Below are positions 9,640 through 17,431 of a stretch of DNA of 64,000 nucleotides, piece after piece. Position 1 is the first letter of the stretch. Each line of letters starts with the position of its first letter. The translations under genes were made by a program, and so were the position numbers. Under the pieces are notes generated by a model. The model was not told the DNA's origin and searched no databases. It was given only the letters and a program-made list of their open reading frames with translations. Origin of the DNA: Holophagales bacterium (lineage in GTDB: Bacteria; Acidobacteriota; Thermoanaerobaculia; Multivoradales; Multivoraceae); NCBI GenBank assembly GCA_009837885.1, contig VXSP01000045.1, positions 261,526 to 325,525 of the forward strand, in the 5' to 3' direction.

Positions 9640-9846
9640 GTGAATGGGGCCGAGTTCGTAAGACGCGTTCGGCGCCATGCGAGACGTACCCGGCAGCCGT
9701 TTCGGTTCGAGAAGGCCCGCGGCAAAGGCAGTCATGGGATGCTCTACCTCGGCGAAAGGCGAACCATCGTGAAACACGGTCCCATCCGGAAGGGCCTGCT
9801 CAAGAGCATGTTGAAGCAGCTTGGCATCGAGGAAGAGGACATCTGA
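9640..9846 (+). CDS. hicA: HicA-family mRNA interferase toxin
   Basis: A 68-residue double-stranded-RNA-binding-like toxin. It shows the HicA core FVRRVRRHARRTRQPFRF and the catalytic-His context GKGSHGMLYLGERRTIV, followed by KHGPIRKGLLKSMLKQLGI. Members of this family cleave mRNA and are neutralised by HicB. The start is GTG at 9640, with GGAGAG 3-9 nt upstream. HicB begins 10 bp after its stop, the usual toxin-antitoxin order. The length is normal for HicA. Confidence 0.9.
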   Translation: MNGAEFVRRVRRHARRTRQPFRFEKARGKGSHGMLYLGERRTIVKHGPIRKGLLKSMLKQLGIEEEDI

Positions 9847-9856
9847 GGTCGAGAGC

Positions 9857-10321
9857 ATGGACTACGCCTATCCCTGCCTCCTGACTCCGGAAGACGACGC
9901 GGCAGGCTACGTCGTGTCCTTCCCGGACGTCCCCGAGGCGTTGACCGGCGCCGAAACCTGGGAGGAGTCTCTGGCGCTGGCCGAGGATGCCCTGGTCGTT
10001 GCCCTGGGAGCGTACGTCCGCGCGCAGGAGGACATCCCGGTTCCAAGCCAAGCGTCTGCCGAGCACGAGGTCGTGACCGTACCGCCGCACACCGCGGCAA
10101 AGCTGGCGCTCTACACGGCAATGCGCCGAAAGGGCGTGTCGCCTCGAACGCTTGCGGAGACTCTCGGTGTTCGCGAGGCAAAGGTGAGACGTCTTCTCGA
10201 TCTGAACCGTTCCGCACGCCTGGAGGACGTGGCGACTGTTCTCCGAACCCTGGGCAGGATGCTCGTGGTCGGAGATCGGGAGGTGCCAGAGTCGGCGTCC
10301 GCGCGGGCTACTGCCGGCTGA
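9857..10321 (+). CDS. hicB: HicB-family antitoxin with C-terminal helix-turn-helix
   Basis: A 154-residue protein. The N-terminal HicB/RNase-H-like domain reads YAYPCLLTPEDDAAGYVVSFPDVPEALTGAETWEE-(split), with the usual SFPDxPxxxT signature. The C-terminal ~50 residues form an XRE-like HTH (GVSPRTLAETLGVREAKVRRLLD) for autoregulation. I chose the ATG at 9857 because GAGG lies 8 nt upstream and the HicB fold begins at once; a TTG at 9821 inside hicA is the only longer alternative. It converges on the retropepsin-like gene with an 7-bp gap. Confidence 0.92.
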   Translation: MDYAYPCLLTPEDDAAGYVVSFPDVPEALTGAETWEESLALAEDALVVALGAYVRAQEDIPVPSQASAEHEVVTVPPHTAAKLALYTAMRRKGVSPRTLAETLGVREAKVRRLLDLNRSARLEDVATVLRTLGRMLVVGDREVPESASARATAG

Positions 10322-10328
10322 CAACTCC

Positions 10329-11747
10329 CTACGAGCCCTCCCCAGGGAAGTAGTACTTCATCTCGTCGAAGTCCATCGTCCACGACCCCTTGGGCCAGAG
10401 GTACTGGTGCGAGATCAGGACATCCGCCATGAAGCCGAATCGCCAGAAGAAGTCACTTTCCACGAAGACGTTGCCGAGCGCCTGGGCCGGTCCGCTGGGG
10501 AGGCCGTCGAGGCCGTGGGACTCGATCGGCGACCAGTAGTAAGGCGTTCCCTCGATCTCGGTCTTATCGAGTTCGAGGAACTCGACGGTTTCCTCGACGA
10601 TGACGAGGGGCATGCTCGCGGCCAGGCCGGAATCCAGGAAGTAGTTCATTCCCGGGTGGCCGTTCAGGCTGCCTCTCGCGAACATCAGGTGGGTGCTGGT
10701 CATGTAGAAGGGAACTTCGACGGGCGGCATGTCGCCGAAGGTCTCCATCACGTCGGCAAGAGCTTCTTCGCTTCGCTCGCGGAAGGTGATGCGCCGGTTG
10801 TCGTAGTCGACCGTCGTCAGGAACTGCTTGAGGATCTGCGTGGTCAGCACGCCGTCGGAGGTCTGGCCGAGGGCCTTCCAGGTCGCGCCGATGACCGGCA
10901 CGTTCAAGAGCGTCACGTCGCCCATCGTGACGGTCGCGGCGACGCCTAGCGGTTCCTCGACCGTCTCGCCCCCTGTGTAGGCGTAGCGGGCTTCGCGGTT
11001 GGCGAGGGTCGGCAGGCCGATGCGCTCGTAGATGCCCTGGTCGAGATAGAGACGGTCGCCGCCGGTGTCGAGGATCAGGTTGACCGCCTCGCCGTTGATC
11101 TCCAGGGTGACGATGGGCAGGGCCCCGGGCTGCGTGATGTCGTTCGTCATCGGCAGGTGGGCGATTCGCTCGTCGCCGGTCCATTCGATGGCGTACGGCT
11201 CGCCCTCGAAGGCCTGCATGAAGGTGAGCGGGCTCGCCGACGCTTCCGCCGTGTCCGGTGCGGGCAGCTCCCGGGTCCTCGCGAAGTCGTTGGTCTGGTA
11301 GTGCGCCAGGGTCAGTCCGCGGAGGGCCTGGGCATGGAGGTCCGAGCCGTTGTCGGCGAGTTCGAGAAGCGGTTTGTACAGCCTCACGGCCCGTTCGTAG
11401 TCACCCAGAAGGTACGCCGTTCCGGCCGCGAGCCGCAGGTCGCCCGCGTGGCACGTCGCTGCTGTGCCCAGGCGTGCGATGACGTCGTCGGCTTCCCAGA
11501 TGTCGCCCAGCTTGAACAGGACCTCGGCGTAGGCACGGCGGGCTTCGTCGTTGTCGGGTTCGGCCTCGAGAGCCTGGCGCCGTGCTTCCAGGGCCGCTTC
11601 GACGTCGCCCCGGAGTCTCGGGTTCCACTCCTCCGCTTCGGTACCGGTCAGCTCGCCGCAGGGAGCGGAGTCGCTGCGACAACCCCAGGTGGTCAACCCG
11701 GTGGCCAACGCGACCAGCGTGACGACGAAGGGCGCAACGTTCCTCAT
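10329..11747 (-). CDS. Retropepsin-like aspartic protease lipoprotein with TPR-like N-terminus
   Basis: A 472-residue exported protein. The N-terminus (ALATGLTTWGC) looks like a lipoprotein leader with Cys near residue 23. Residues ~40-150 are helical and TPR-like (ALEARRQALEAEPDNDEARRAYAEVLFKLGD split). Residues ~195-470 contain two retropepsin-type elements: VNLILDTGGDRLYL (DTG) and MNYFLDSGLAASMPLV (DSG). Two D[ST]G copies in one chain resemble an internally duplicated pepsin/retropepsin fold, acting at the cell envelope. The substrate is unknown. It is divergent from the bPH2 membrane protein (67-bp gap). Confidence 0.82.
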   Translation of the reverse strand: MRNVAPFVVTLVALATGLTTWGCRSDSAPCGELTGTEAEEWNPRLRGDVEAALEARRQALEAEPDNDEARRAYAEVLFKLGDIWEADDVIARLGTAATCHAGDLRLAAGTAYLLGDYERAVRLYKPLLELADNGSDLHAQALRGLTLAHYQTNDFARTRELPAPDTAEASASPLTFMQAFEGEPYAIEWTGDERIAHLPMTNDITQPGALPIVTLEINGEAVNLILDTGGDRLYLDQGIYERIGLPTLANREARYAYTGGETVEEPLGVAATVTMGDVTLLNVPVIGATWKALGQTSDGVLTTQILKQFLTTVDYDNRRITFRERSEEALADVMETFGDMPPVEVPFYMTSTHLMFARGSLNGHPGMNYFLDSGLAASMPLVIVEETVEFLELDKTEIEGTPYYWSPIESHGLDGLPSGPAQALGNVFVESDFFWRFGFMADVLISHQYLWPKGSWTMDFDEMKYYFPGEGS

Positions 11748-11814
11748 GGGCTACATTCTCCGGGTCGGTTTCGTCCCGATTCTACGAACCGTCCCAACAC
11801 CAGGGGAGCCGCTC

Positions 11815-12414
11815 ATGACCGATGTCGCCATAGCCGATCCGGACCTGCACACCGGCGAGGAGCCGATCCTCCGCGAGGCGACCTTCAACCCGAAGGTGCG
11901 CACTTACTGGTTGCTGACGGGCGCGTTCGTGCTGACCGTCAGCATCGTCGGGATCCCCCTTCTCATCTTCTGGTTTCCCATCGGCTACGCCCTGACGGGC
12001 CGCTACCTGGAGCGTGTTCGCTGCGTGCTGACCGAGAAGAACCTCCACGTCGCGAGGGGCGTGCTGGTGCGGCAGGAGAAGACGGTTCCGCTGGACAAGA
12101 TCACGGACCTGGCGATGTCACACGGGCCGATCATGAGGTCTCTCGGCCTGCGCGGCCGGTCGGTGGAGACGGCCGGCCAATCCGGTCAGGGCAGCTTCGT
12201 CAAGCTGGTCGGCATCGAGGGGACGGAGGAGTTCCGGGCGGCCGTACTGGCGCAGCGCGAGCGGGTCGGAGGACCGGGCGGCGGATTGTCCGCTGCGTCG
12301 GCAGCCACGGCCGCGGAGGGCGAGGCGAGCGTGGAATCGGCGAGGCTGCTGAGCGAGATCAGGGACTCGCTGCTGCGGATCGAGAAGCGGTTGGGCGACG
12401 GCGGCGGAGGATAG
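11815..12414 (+). CDS. Membrane protein with bacterial PH (bPH2/YdbS-like) domain
   Basis: A 199-residue inner-membrane protein. Two adjacent hydrophobic segments (TYWLLTGAFVLTVSIVGIPL / LIFWFPIGYALTG) are followed by a YdbS/bPH2-like domain (LTEKNLHVARGVLVRQEKTVPLDKITDLAM). A Gly/Ala/Glu-rich linker and a short C-terminal helix (ARLLSEIRDSLLRIEKRLGD), possibly coiled coil, complete it. I chose the ATG at 11815 because of the AGGGGAG site upstream; a longer frame from 11551 is antisense to the neighbouring protease gene. The molecular role of this family is poorly defined. A GC-rich imperfect hairpin directly follows the stop. Confidence 0.82.
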   Translation: MTDVAIADPDLHTGEEPILREATFNPKVRTYWLLTGAFVLTVSIVGIPLLIFWFPIGYALTGRYLERVRCVLTEKNLHVARGVLVRQEKTVPLDKITDLAMSHGPIMRSLGLRGRSVETAGQSGQGSFVKLVGIEGTEEFRAAVLAQRERVGGPGGGLSAASAATAAEGEASVESARLLSEIRDSLLRIEKRLGDGGGG

Positions 12415-12446
12415 GGTTCCGCGGCCGGCGCGCGGCCGGTGAAACC
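12415..12446. repeat. GC-rich imperfect inverted repeat (hairpin) after the bPH2 gene
   Basis: Arms at 12415-12427 and 12433-12446 pair around a 5-nt loop with a few mismatches. It starts immediately after the stop codon at 12412-12414 and ends 23 bp before the next start. It could act as a terminator-like or mRNA-stabilising structure, but no T tract follows, so a standard intrinsic terminator is not supported. Confidence 0.4.
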
Positions 12447-12469
12447 CACGATCCCCCGGGAGCCAGCCA

Positions 12470-13483
12470 ATGACCGAGAACCGCCAGATCATCATCGACT
12501 CCTTGCCGACGGACCGGCTCGAGCCCGGCAACTATGCGCTCCGGACCGTCGATGCGCCTGCGCCGGGCGACGGCGAGGTGCTTTGCCGTACTCTGGCGAT
12601 CACGATCGGCGCCGGTCAACGGGCCGGTCTCCAGGGCAGTGCGAGCTACGCCGGCGCGCCTCGTGCGGGCATCGTGATGAGCGGCACCGCGGTAGCCCGC
12701 GTCGAGGCGTCGAACGACGACGCAGTCCCGCTCGGGTCACTCGTCGTCTGCCCGGCCGGCTGGCAGGACTACTCGGTCCACGCGGCGGCGAAAGTGCGCG
12801 TCGTCGGTGAGGGCGACGGCGTCGGCGATCCGGCCCACCATCTTGGCGTCTACGGCACGAACGGGCTGACCGCCTACTTCGGGCTCTTCGATGTCGGCGA
12901 GCCGAAGAAGGGCCAGACGGTGCTTGTTTCGGCCGCTGCCGGTTCGGTCGGGCACCTGGTCGGCCAGATGGCGAAGATCGCCGGCTGCCGCGTCGTCGGC
13001 GTCGCCGGCGGCGAGGCGAAGTGCCGGCTGCTCACGGAGGAACTCGGCTTCGACGCCGCCGCCGACTACAAGAGCCCGAGCTTCCGGAGCGACTTCAAGG
13101 AGGCGACGCCAGATCGCGTCGACATCTACTTCGACAACACGGGCGGCGAGGTCCTGGGCAGCGCGCTGCGGCGGATGAAGGTCGGCGGCCGGATCGTCTG
13201 CTGCGGCGTCGTCTCCCAGTACGACACGTCCAAGCCGGCGCCGGGACCGTTCGGCGTTCCGGGTCTCCTGATCAACTTCCGCGTTCGCATGGAGGGCTTC
13301 CTCGTCTTCGACTACGCGAAGCGCTATCCGGAGGCCTGGACCCGGATGCGCGAGTGGGTTGAGGGCGGCAAGCTGGTCCCGAAGCAGGATGTCTTCGAGG
13401 GTCTGGAGAAGGCGCCGGAGGCGTTCGTCGACCTGCTGGCGGGCGGCAACGTGGGGACGCGGATCGTCCGCGTCGCGTCGTGA
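12470..13483 (+). CDS. NADP-dependent MDR-superfamily oxidoreductase (enone reductase-like)
   Basis: A 337-residue medium-chain dehydrogenase/reductase of the zinc-free leukotriene B4 dehydrogenase / CurA type. A GroES-like N-terminal domain is followed by the Rossmann entry VLVSAAAGSVGHLVGQMAKIAG (AAxGxVG) at about residues 147-168. VDIYFDNTGGEVL and RIVCCGVVSQYD occupy the positions of the family's YFDNVGG and GAIS..YN motifs. No zinc-binding cysteines are apparent. Likely reaction: NADPH-dependent reduction of alpha,beta-unsaturated ketones or aldehydes. The gene ends 17 bp before the dipeptidase start. Confidence 0.9.
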   Translation: MTENRQIIIDSLPTDRLEPGNYALRTVDAPAPGDGEVLCRTLAITIGAGQRAGLQGSASYAGAPRAGIVMSGTAVARVEASNDDAVPLGSLVVCPAGWQDYSVHAAAKVRVVGEGDGVGDPAHHLGVYGTNGLTAYFGLFDVGEPKKGQTVLVSAAAGSVGHLVGQMAKIAGCRVVGVAGGEAKCRLLTEELGFDAAADYKSPSFRSDFKEATPDRVDIYFDNTGGEVLGSALRRMKVGGRIVCCGVVSQYDTSKPAPGPFGVPGLLINFRVRMEGFLVFDYAKRYPEAWTRMREWVEGGKLVPKQDVFEGLEKAPEAFVDLLAGGNVGTRIVRVAS

Positions 13484-13500
13484 TGGGAGAGAGGAGAGCG

Positions 13501-14787
13501 ATGAACCGAGCTGCAAGCTGGACTCTGGCGCTCGGCGCCGTATTGACCTTCGGATGCGCGGGTGGCCCGGCGAGCGAGAGCGTCGCGGACGGCGCCCCGT
13601 CGCCCGAGGCCCTCCTCGAGCAGGCTCGCGCCATACACGAGCGAGTGCTGGTCCTCGACGCCCACGCGGACACCGAGCTTCCGGATGCGCCGTCTCCCTA
13701 CGTCGGCGACGATGGGCTGTCCCAGGTCGACCCGTCCAAGCTCCACGCGGGCGGCGTCGACGCGGTCGTCATGTCCGTCGCCGTCGGTTCGGGGCCGCGG
13801 ACGCCCGAAGGTTACGCCGCGGCGCGATCGAGAGCGGACCAGGAGGTCGCGGCGGTGCTCGAACTGGCGGCGGATCCGGCGAACAACGCGGTGGTCGCCC
13901 GGTCGGCCGATGAGATCGTCGCTGCGCATGAGCAGGGCGAGGCGGCCCTCGTCCTTGGCTTCCAGAACGCGATGATTCTCGGCACGGAAGTCTCGGCGCT
14001 GGACGACTTCTACGACGCCGGTGCGCGCGTGTTTGCGCTCACCCATCTGGGGAACAACGACTTCGCCGACTCGTCGCGCCCGGTCTTCAACGCGGCGACG
14101 GGCACGCACGAAGCGGCCGAGCACGGCGGGCTGTCTGACCTCGGGGTCGCGGCGATCGAACGGATCAATGCTCTGGGCGGAGTCGTCGACGTGTCCCAGT
14201 TGTCGCGAGACGGGGTGCTGCAGGTGCTGGAGGTCTCGACAGTGCCGGTCATCGCGAGTCACTCCAACGCCAGGCAACTCACCGACGTCAGCCGCAACCT
14301 GAGCGACGAGGAGATCGACGGCATCGGTGCGATCGGCGGCGTGATCCACGTCTGCCCGTTCCGGGGCTACCTCTACGATTCGAACGATGCTGCGCTGGAC
14401 GCGGCGATCCGCGAGGCGCGGCGCGAGGCCGGCGTCCTGGAGGACTACCTCTATCCCTTCGAGCTGTACTGGGAGATCGACGATCCGGCTGCCAGGTCCG
14501 CCTTCACGCAGTCGATCAGCGACCTCCTCGGCCCGGGCAGCGTCGACGCCATGCTCGACCACCTCGACTACATCGTCGACCGGATCGGCGTCGACCATGT
14601 CGGGATCGGCACGGACTTCAACCACGGTGGCGGAGTCGAGGGCTTCGACCATTCCGGCGAAGCTCTCGGCGTGACTGTCGGCCTGCTGGAGCGCGGCTAC
14701 AGCGAGGAGGACATCGAGAAGATCTGGGGCGGCAACTTCCTGCGGGTCCTGCGGGCGGCGGAGGCTGCGAAGAGCTCGGTTGAGTAG
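13501..14787 (+). CDS. Membrane dipeptidase (peptidase family M19), exported lipoprotein
   Basis: A 428-residue protein with lipoprotein-like leader (ALGAVLTFGCAGG, Cys near residue 19). Renal-dipeptidase features are present: VLVLDAHADTELPDA (metal-binding HxD), FALTHLGNNDFADS, PVIASHSNAR and DHVGIGTDFNHGGGVEGF. The family hydrolyses dipeptides, including some D-amino-acid-containing ones, with a binuclear zinc site. I chose the ATG at 13501, preceded by GAGAGGAGAG; a GTG at 13480 overlaps the reductase stop and would extend the leader by seven residues. It lies 17 bp after the MDR reductase, so they may be cotranscribed. Confidence 0.9.
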   Translation: MNRAASWTLALGAVLTFGCAGGPASESVADGAPSPEALLEQARAIHERVLVLDAHADTELPDAPSPYVGDDGLSQVDPSKLHAGGVDAVVMSVAVGSGPRTPEGYAAARSRADQEVAAVLELAADPANNAVVARSADEIVAAHEQGEAALVLGFQNAMILGTEVSALDDFYDAGARVFALTHLGNNDFADSSRPVFNAATGTHEAAEHGGLSDLGVAAIERINALGGVVDVSQLSRDGVLQVLEVSTVPVIASHSNARQLTDVSRNLSDEEIDGIGAIGGVIHVCPFRGYLYDSNDAALDAAIREARREAGVLEDYLYPFELYWEIDDPAARSAFTQSISDLLGPGSVDAMLDHLDYIVDRIGVDHVGIGTDFNHGGGVEGFDHSGEALGVTVGLLERGYSEEDIEKIWGGNFLRVLRAAEAAKSSVE

Positions 14788-14855
14788 GTGGCCGTGCCGC
14801 CGGGTGTGGCGTACACTAGAGACATCGATCTCAATCTGAATCGGAGGTCCTGAGA

Positions 14856-15959
14856 ATGAAGCGCACCGCGAGCTTGCTGTCGGCAGCCGTCCTCCTTCTC
14901 GTCCTTGTCCCGGCCCTTGCGGCCCAGGACGACGGGATTCCACGAACGGCGAGCGGCCGGCCGGATCTGAACGGAACCTACGACGCCGCCACGCTGACAC
15001 CGCTCGAGCGGCCGGTGCATCTCGGCGAGCGGGCGTACCTGACGCCGGAGGAAGCCGCCGAGATCGCCGAGGAGGAGCGCGCGATCCAGGAAGGCGCGGT
15101 GGCGAGGTCGGACGCGAACCGCGAGGCGCCGCCCGAGGGTGGCGCCAAGGTGGTCGGTCTGGAACACACCGCCGGCGGCGGCAACGAGTTCGGCGCCGGC
15201 AACGTCGGCGGCTACAACCTGTTCTGGATCGACCGGGGAACCGACACCTACCGGGTCGACGGGCAGATCCCGACCTCCATCATCATCGATCCTCCGAACG
15301 GTCGCATGCCTCCCATGACGGAGGCGGCACAGGCGCAGTTGAGAGCGGCTCTCGCCGGCATCATTCGCGCCAATGACGGCACCGCCTGGTGGGTAGAGCA
15401 CGACGGCCCCGGCCCCTACGACGACCCCGAGTCGCTGCCGACGAGCGAGCGCTGCCTCGCCGGCTTCACCGGCGCCGCACCGACGCTCCCGAGCCTGTAC
15501 AACAACTACAAGCGAATCGCGCAGACCGAGACGCACGTCGTCATCCTTCTAGAGATGATCCATGACGCCCGCATCGTCCGCCTCAACTCCGAGCATCCGG
15601 GGCCCGAGGTCACCAAGTGGCTGGGCGACTCGATCGGCTGGTGGGAAGGCGACACCCTCGTCGTCGACACGACGAACTTCCGTGTCGGCGGACGCGGCTT
15701 CCGCGGCGGCTCGGAGAACACCCACGTCGTCGAGCGCTTCTCCGTGCAGCACGATGGCAACGTGATCTACAACTTCACCGTCGAGGACGACACGGTCTGG
15801 ACCGCCCCGTGGACCGGCGAGTACCTGTGGAAGGCCGCTGATGGCCTCGTCTACGAGTACGCCTGCCACGAAGGCAACTACTCGATGGGCGGCACCCTCC
15901 GCGGCGCCCGCCTCCTCGAGTCGGAGGCTCTGAGCGGCGCCAGCACCGGCGCCGAGTAG
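14856..15959 (+). CDS. Secreted protein of unknown function
   Basis: A 367-residue protein with a classical signal peptide (LLSAAVLLLVLVPALAAQ, cleavage after AQ likely). The mature part contains GRPDLNGTYDAATLTPLERP, GGYNLFWIDRGTDTYRVDG, TSIIIDPPNGRMPPM, LGDSIGWWEGDTLVVDTTNF, and near the end YEYACHEGNYSMGGTLRGAR. I recognise this as a family seen widely in environmental bacteria without an assigned activity; the WWEGDTLVVDTTNF block suggests a beta-rich (lipocalin-like or propeller-like) fold. GGAGGT precedes the ATG. The role is unknown. Confidence 0.8.
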   Translation: MKRTASLLSAAVLLLVLVPALAAQDDGIPRTASGRPDLNGTYDAATLTPLERPVHLGERAYLTPEEAAEIAEEERAIQEGAVARSDANREAPPEGGAKVVGLEHTAGGGNEFGAGNVGGYNLFWIDRGTDTYRVDGQIPTSIIIDPPNGRMPPMTEAAQAQLRAALAGIIRANDGTAWWVEHDGPGPYDDPESLPTSERCLAGFTGAAPTLPSLYNNYKRIAQTETHVVILLEMIHDARIVRLNSEHPGPEVTKWLGDSIGWWEGDTLVVDTTNFRVGGRGFRGGSENTHVVERFSVQHDGNVIYNFTVEDDTVWTAPWTGEYLWKAADGLVYEYACHEGNYSMGGTLRGARLLESEALSGASTGAE

Positions 15960-15984
15960 ATCGGCGACATCGTCGGTTTCACGC

Positions 15985-16159
15985 GCCCGCCCATGGTCCG
16001 GGGGAGGGGGCCCAGCGGCCGTTCGCGCTTTCTGGGAACAGGGGGAGCTTGCGCTCACTTCACTCCGCTCGCTTCGGTAGGTCGTCGGTTTCTGGGCTGA
16101 TGTTCGAAGTCGCTCGCTCCGAGCCCGCTGGGACCCCTCCCCCCGGACCCTGGGCGGGC
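15985..16159. repeat. 175-bp element bounded by long near-perfect inverted repeats
   Basis: The left arm (15985-16020) and right arm (16123-16159) are reverse complements over about 36 nt with a handful of mismatches or single-base gaps. The 102-bp centre carries short GAGC/GCTC-type repeats but no open reading frame I can support. It lies in the 404-bp gene-free interval between the secreted protein and the cysteine-rich orphan. It could be a MITE-like non-autonomous element, a large hairpin, or a remnant of an insertion. No target-site duplication is obvious. Confidence 0.65.
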
Positions 16160-16210
16160 TAGACGGCGTCGGCACTAGCAAGGTCTTTCGATCGGAGTCA
16201 CGGCCTATAT

Positions 16211-16255
16211 CTGGGTGCGCGGGTCTTCCGACCCGCACGCTGCGGCTACGCCGCG
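16211..16255 (-). repeat. Divergent copy of dispersed two-hairpin repeat (copy G)
   Basis: It begins with CTGGGTGCGC, the same boundary motif (reverse orientation) as the repeats at 31776, 34387, 44351 and 45358. Two short hairpins follow: GGGT-cttccg-ACCC and GCGGC-TAC-GCCGC-like. Stem sequences differ from the other copies but the layout is the same, so this is a probable diverged member. It lies about 108 bp upstream of the orphan gene start. Confidence 0.5.
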
Positions 16256-16363
16256 TCGATTTCGGCATAGGGTCCGCCGGGACGGCTTGTCGGTGTGCCG
16301 ACCTGACATCCGAAGGTCCGGGCGCATCGCGGAGGGATCGCGACGAAGAGAGGGAGTGCGGAA

Positions 16364-17359
16364 ATGAAGGCGAGGACGAAGTCCACACTGCAGAAGTTCG
16401 CCGAAGAACAGAAGACCCGGACGTGTTCCAGACTTGCCGACGAGAGGTGCGGCAAGGACGGTCCGGTGGGTACTGCTTGCTGTTCAAGGATCAAGGCCGA
16501 CCCCAAGGTCGTCGGAGGCTTCAGTGTCCTGAACGCGCTCGACGACTTCGGCCGTGAGCGCCTCTCGGAGCACTACTTCATGCGGGACTTCCTGTATTCG
16601 GAGATCGCTTCGGTTCATGGCATTCCGAACGTGCCGGAGAACGCCGAACTCGCCATCGAAGCCGGGCGTGGATTGTGCGAGAACCTGCTCGAACCGCTTC
16701 ACAGGATCTTCGGCCACGTCACGATCCGCTCCGCCTTCCGCAGCGTCAGCGTCAACGGCTTCGGCAACTGTCACAAAATGAACTGTTCCTCAAACAAGAA
16801 GAGCTACGCGAACCACGTCTGGGACCATCCGGACAAGCACGGCTACATCGGCGCCACGGCCTGCATCGTCATTCCGTGGTTCGTGGACTGGCTGGAGGAA
16901 CACCCGGACCGCGACTGGCGTTCCCTTGCCTGGTTCATCCATGACCATCTGCCGTACTCGGAGATGGTCTTCTTTCCGGTGCTCGGCCCGGACGGCAAGC
17001 TTCTCCCGACCACGGGCTGCAATCTGAGCTGGCGACGCTCCTGTAAGGCACCCGATCGTCCGAGGTCCTGCGACCCCCGGCACAAGATCCGGAGCTTCCC
17101 CGCGGGGATCCTCACTGCGCCGGGGATGGCCGACTACACCGGGAGACACGATTGCTGGTACCCGGACTTCCCCGACCTGGCCGCGGCGCGGGAGCCGAGC
17201 GCGACCGTGTCGGCAGCGCCGGCAGCGTCCAAGTGGCCCGACTACCTGCCCCGCGCTTGCGAGCTCAAGGAGAAGGAGGATGAGAAGTTCGAGGAACTGC
17301 GCCGCCAGCAGGAAGCAGGCGAAACGAATCCCGCCTTCGCCGTCTGGCGGAAGAACTAG
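16364..17359 (+). CDS. Cysteine-rich protein with M15 peptidase-like core, function unknown
   Basis: A 331-residue protein with no signal peptide and 13 cysteines. Residues ~62-170 resemble the M15 (D-Ala-D-Ala carboxypeptidase/phage endolysin) core: LSEHYFMRDFLYSEIA, then ENLLEPLHRIFGHVTIRSAFRSVSVNGFG, then NHVWDHPDKHGYIGATACIV. In typical M15 enzymes the last block carries the H...G.A.D zinc ligands and a later WVH; here GATACI replaces the GxAxD segment and no later WVH is seen, so zinc-peptidase activity is doubtful. Cys-rich N- and C-terminal parts could bind metal. A good GAGAGGGAG site precedes the ATG. The gene stands alone next to an inverted-repeat element; transfer is possible but not shown. 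Confidence 0.65.
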   Translation: MKARTKSTLQKFAEEQKTRTCSRLADERCGKDGPVGTACCSRIKADPKVVGGFSVLNALDDFGRERLSEHYFMRDFLYSEIASVHGIPNVPENAELAIEAGRGLCENLLEPLHRIFGHVTIRSAFRSVSVNGFGNCHKMNCSSNKKSYANHVWDHPDKHGYIGATACIVIPWFVDWLEEHPDRDWRSLAWFIHDHLPYSEMVFFPVLGPDGKLLPTTGCNLSWRRSCKAPDRPRSCDPRHKIRSFPAGILTAPGMADYTGRHDCWYPDFPDLAAAREPSATVSAAPAASKWPDYLPRACELKEKEDEKFEELRRQQEAGETNPAFAVWRKN

Positions 17360-17431
17360 GTTGCGGAAGTCAACAAGGCGTGGGAGGGGGACGGCAAGGG
17401 CGCGGTCCGTTCCGCCGGTGCCGAGTAGGCT

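Noticed and set aside
15960..16363. A gene in the 404-bp interval before the orphan protein
   Set aside because: Frames crossing it are antisense or short and low-complexity; the interval is explained by the inverted-repeat element and a diverged dispersed repeat.
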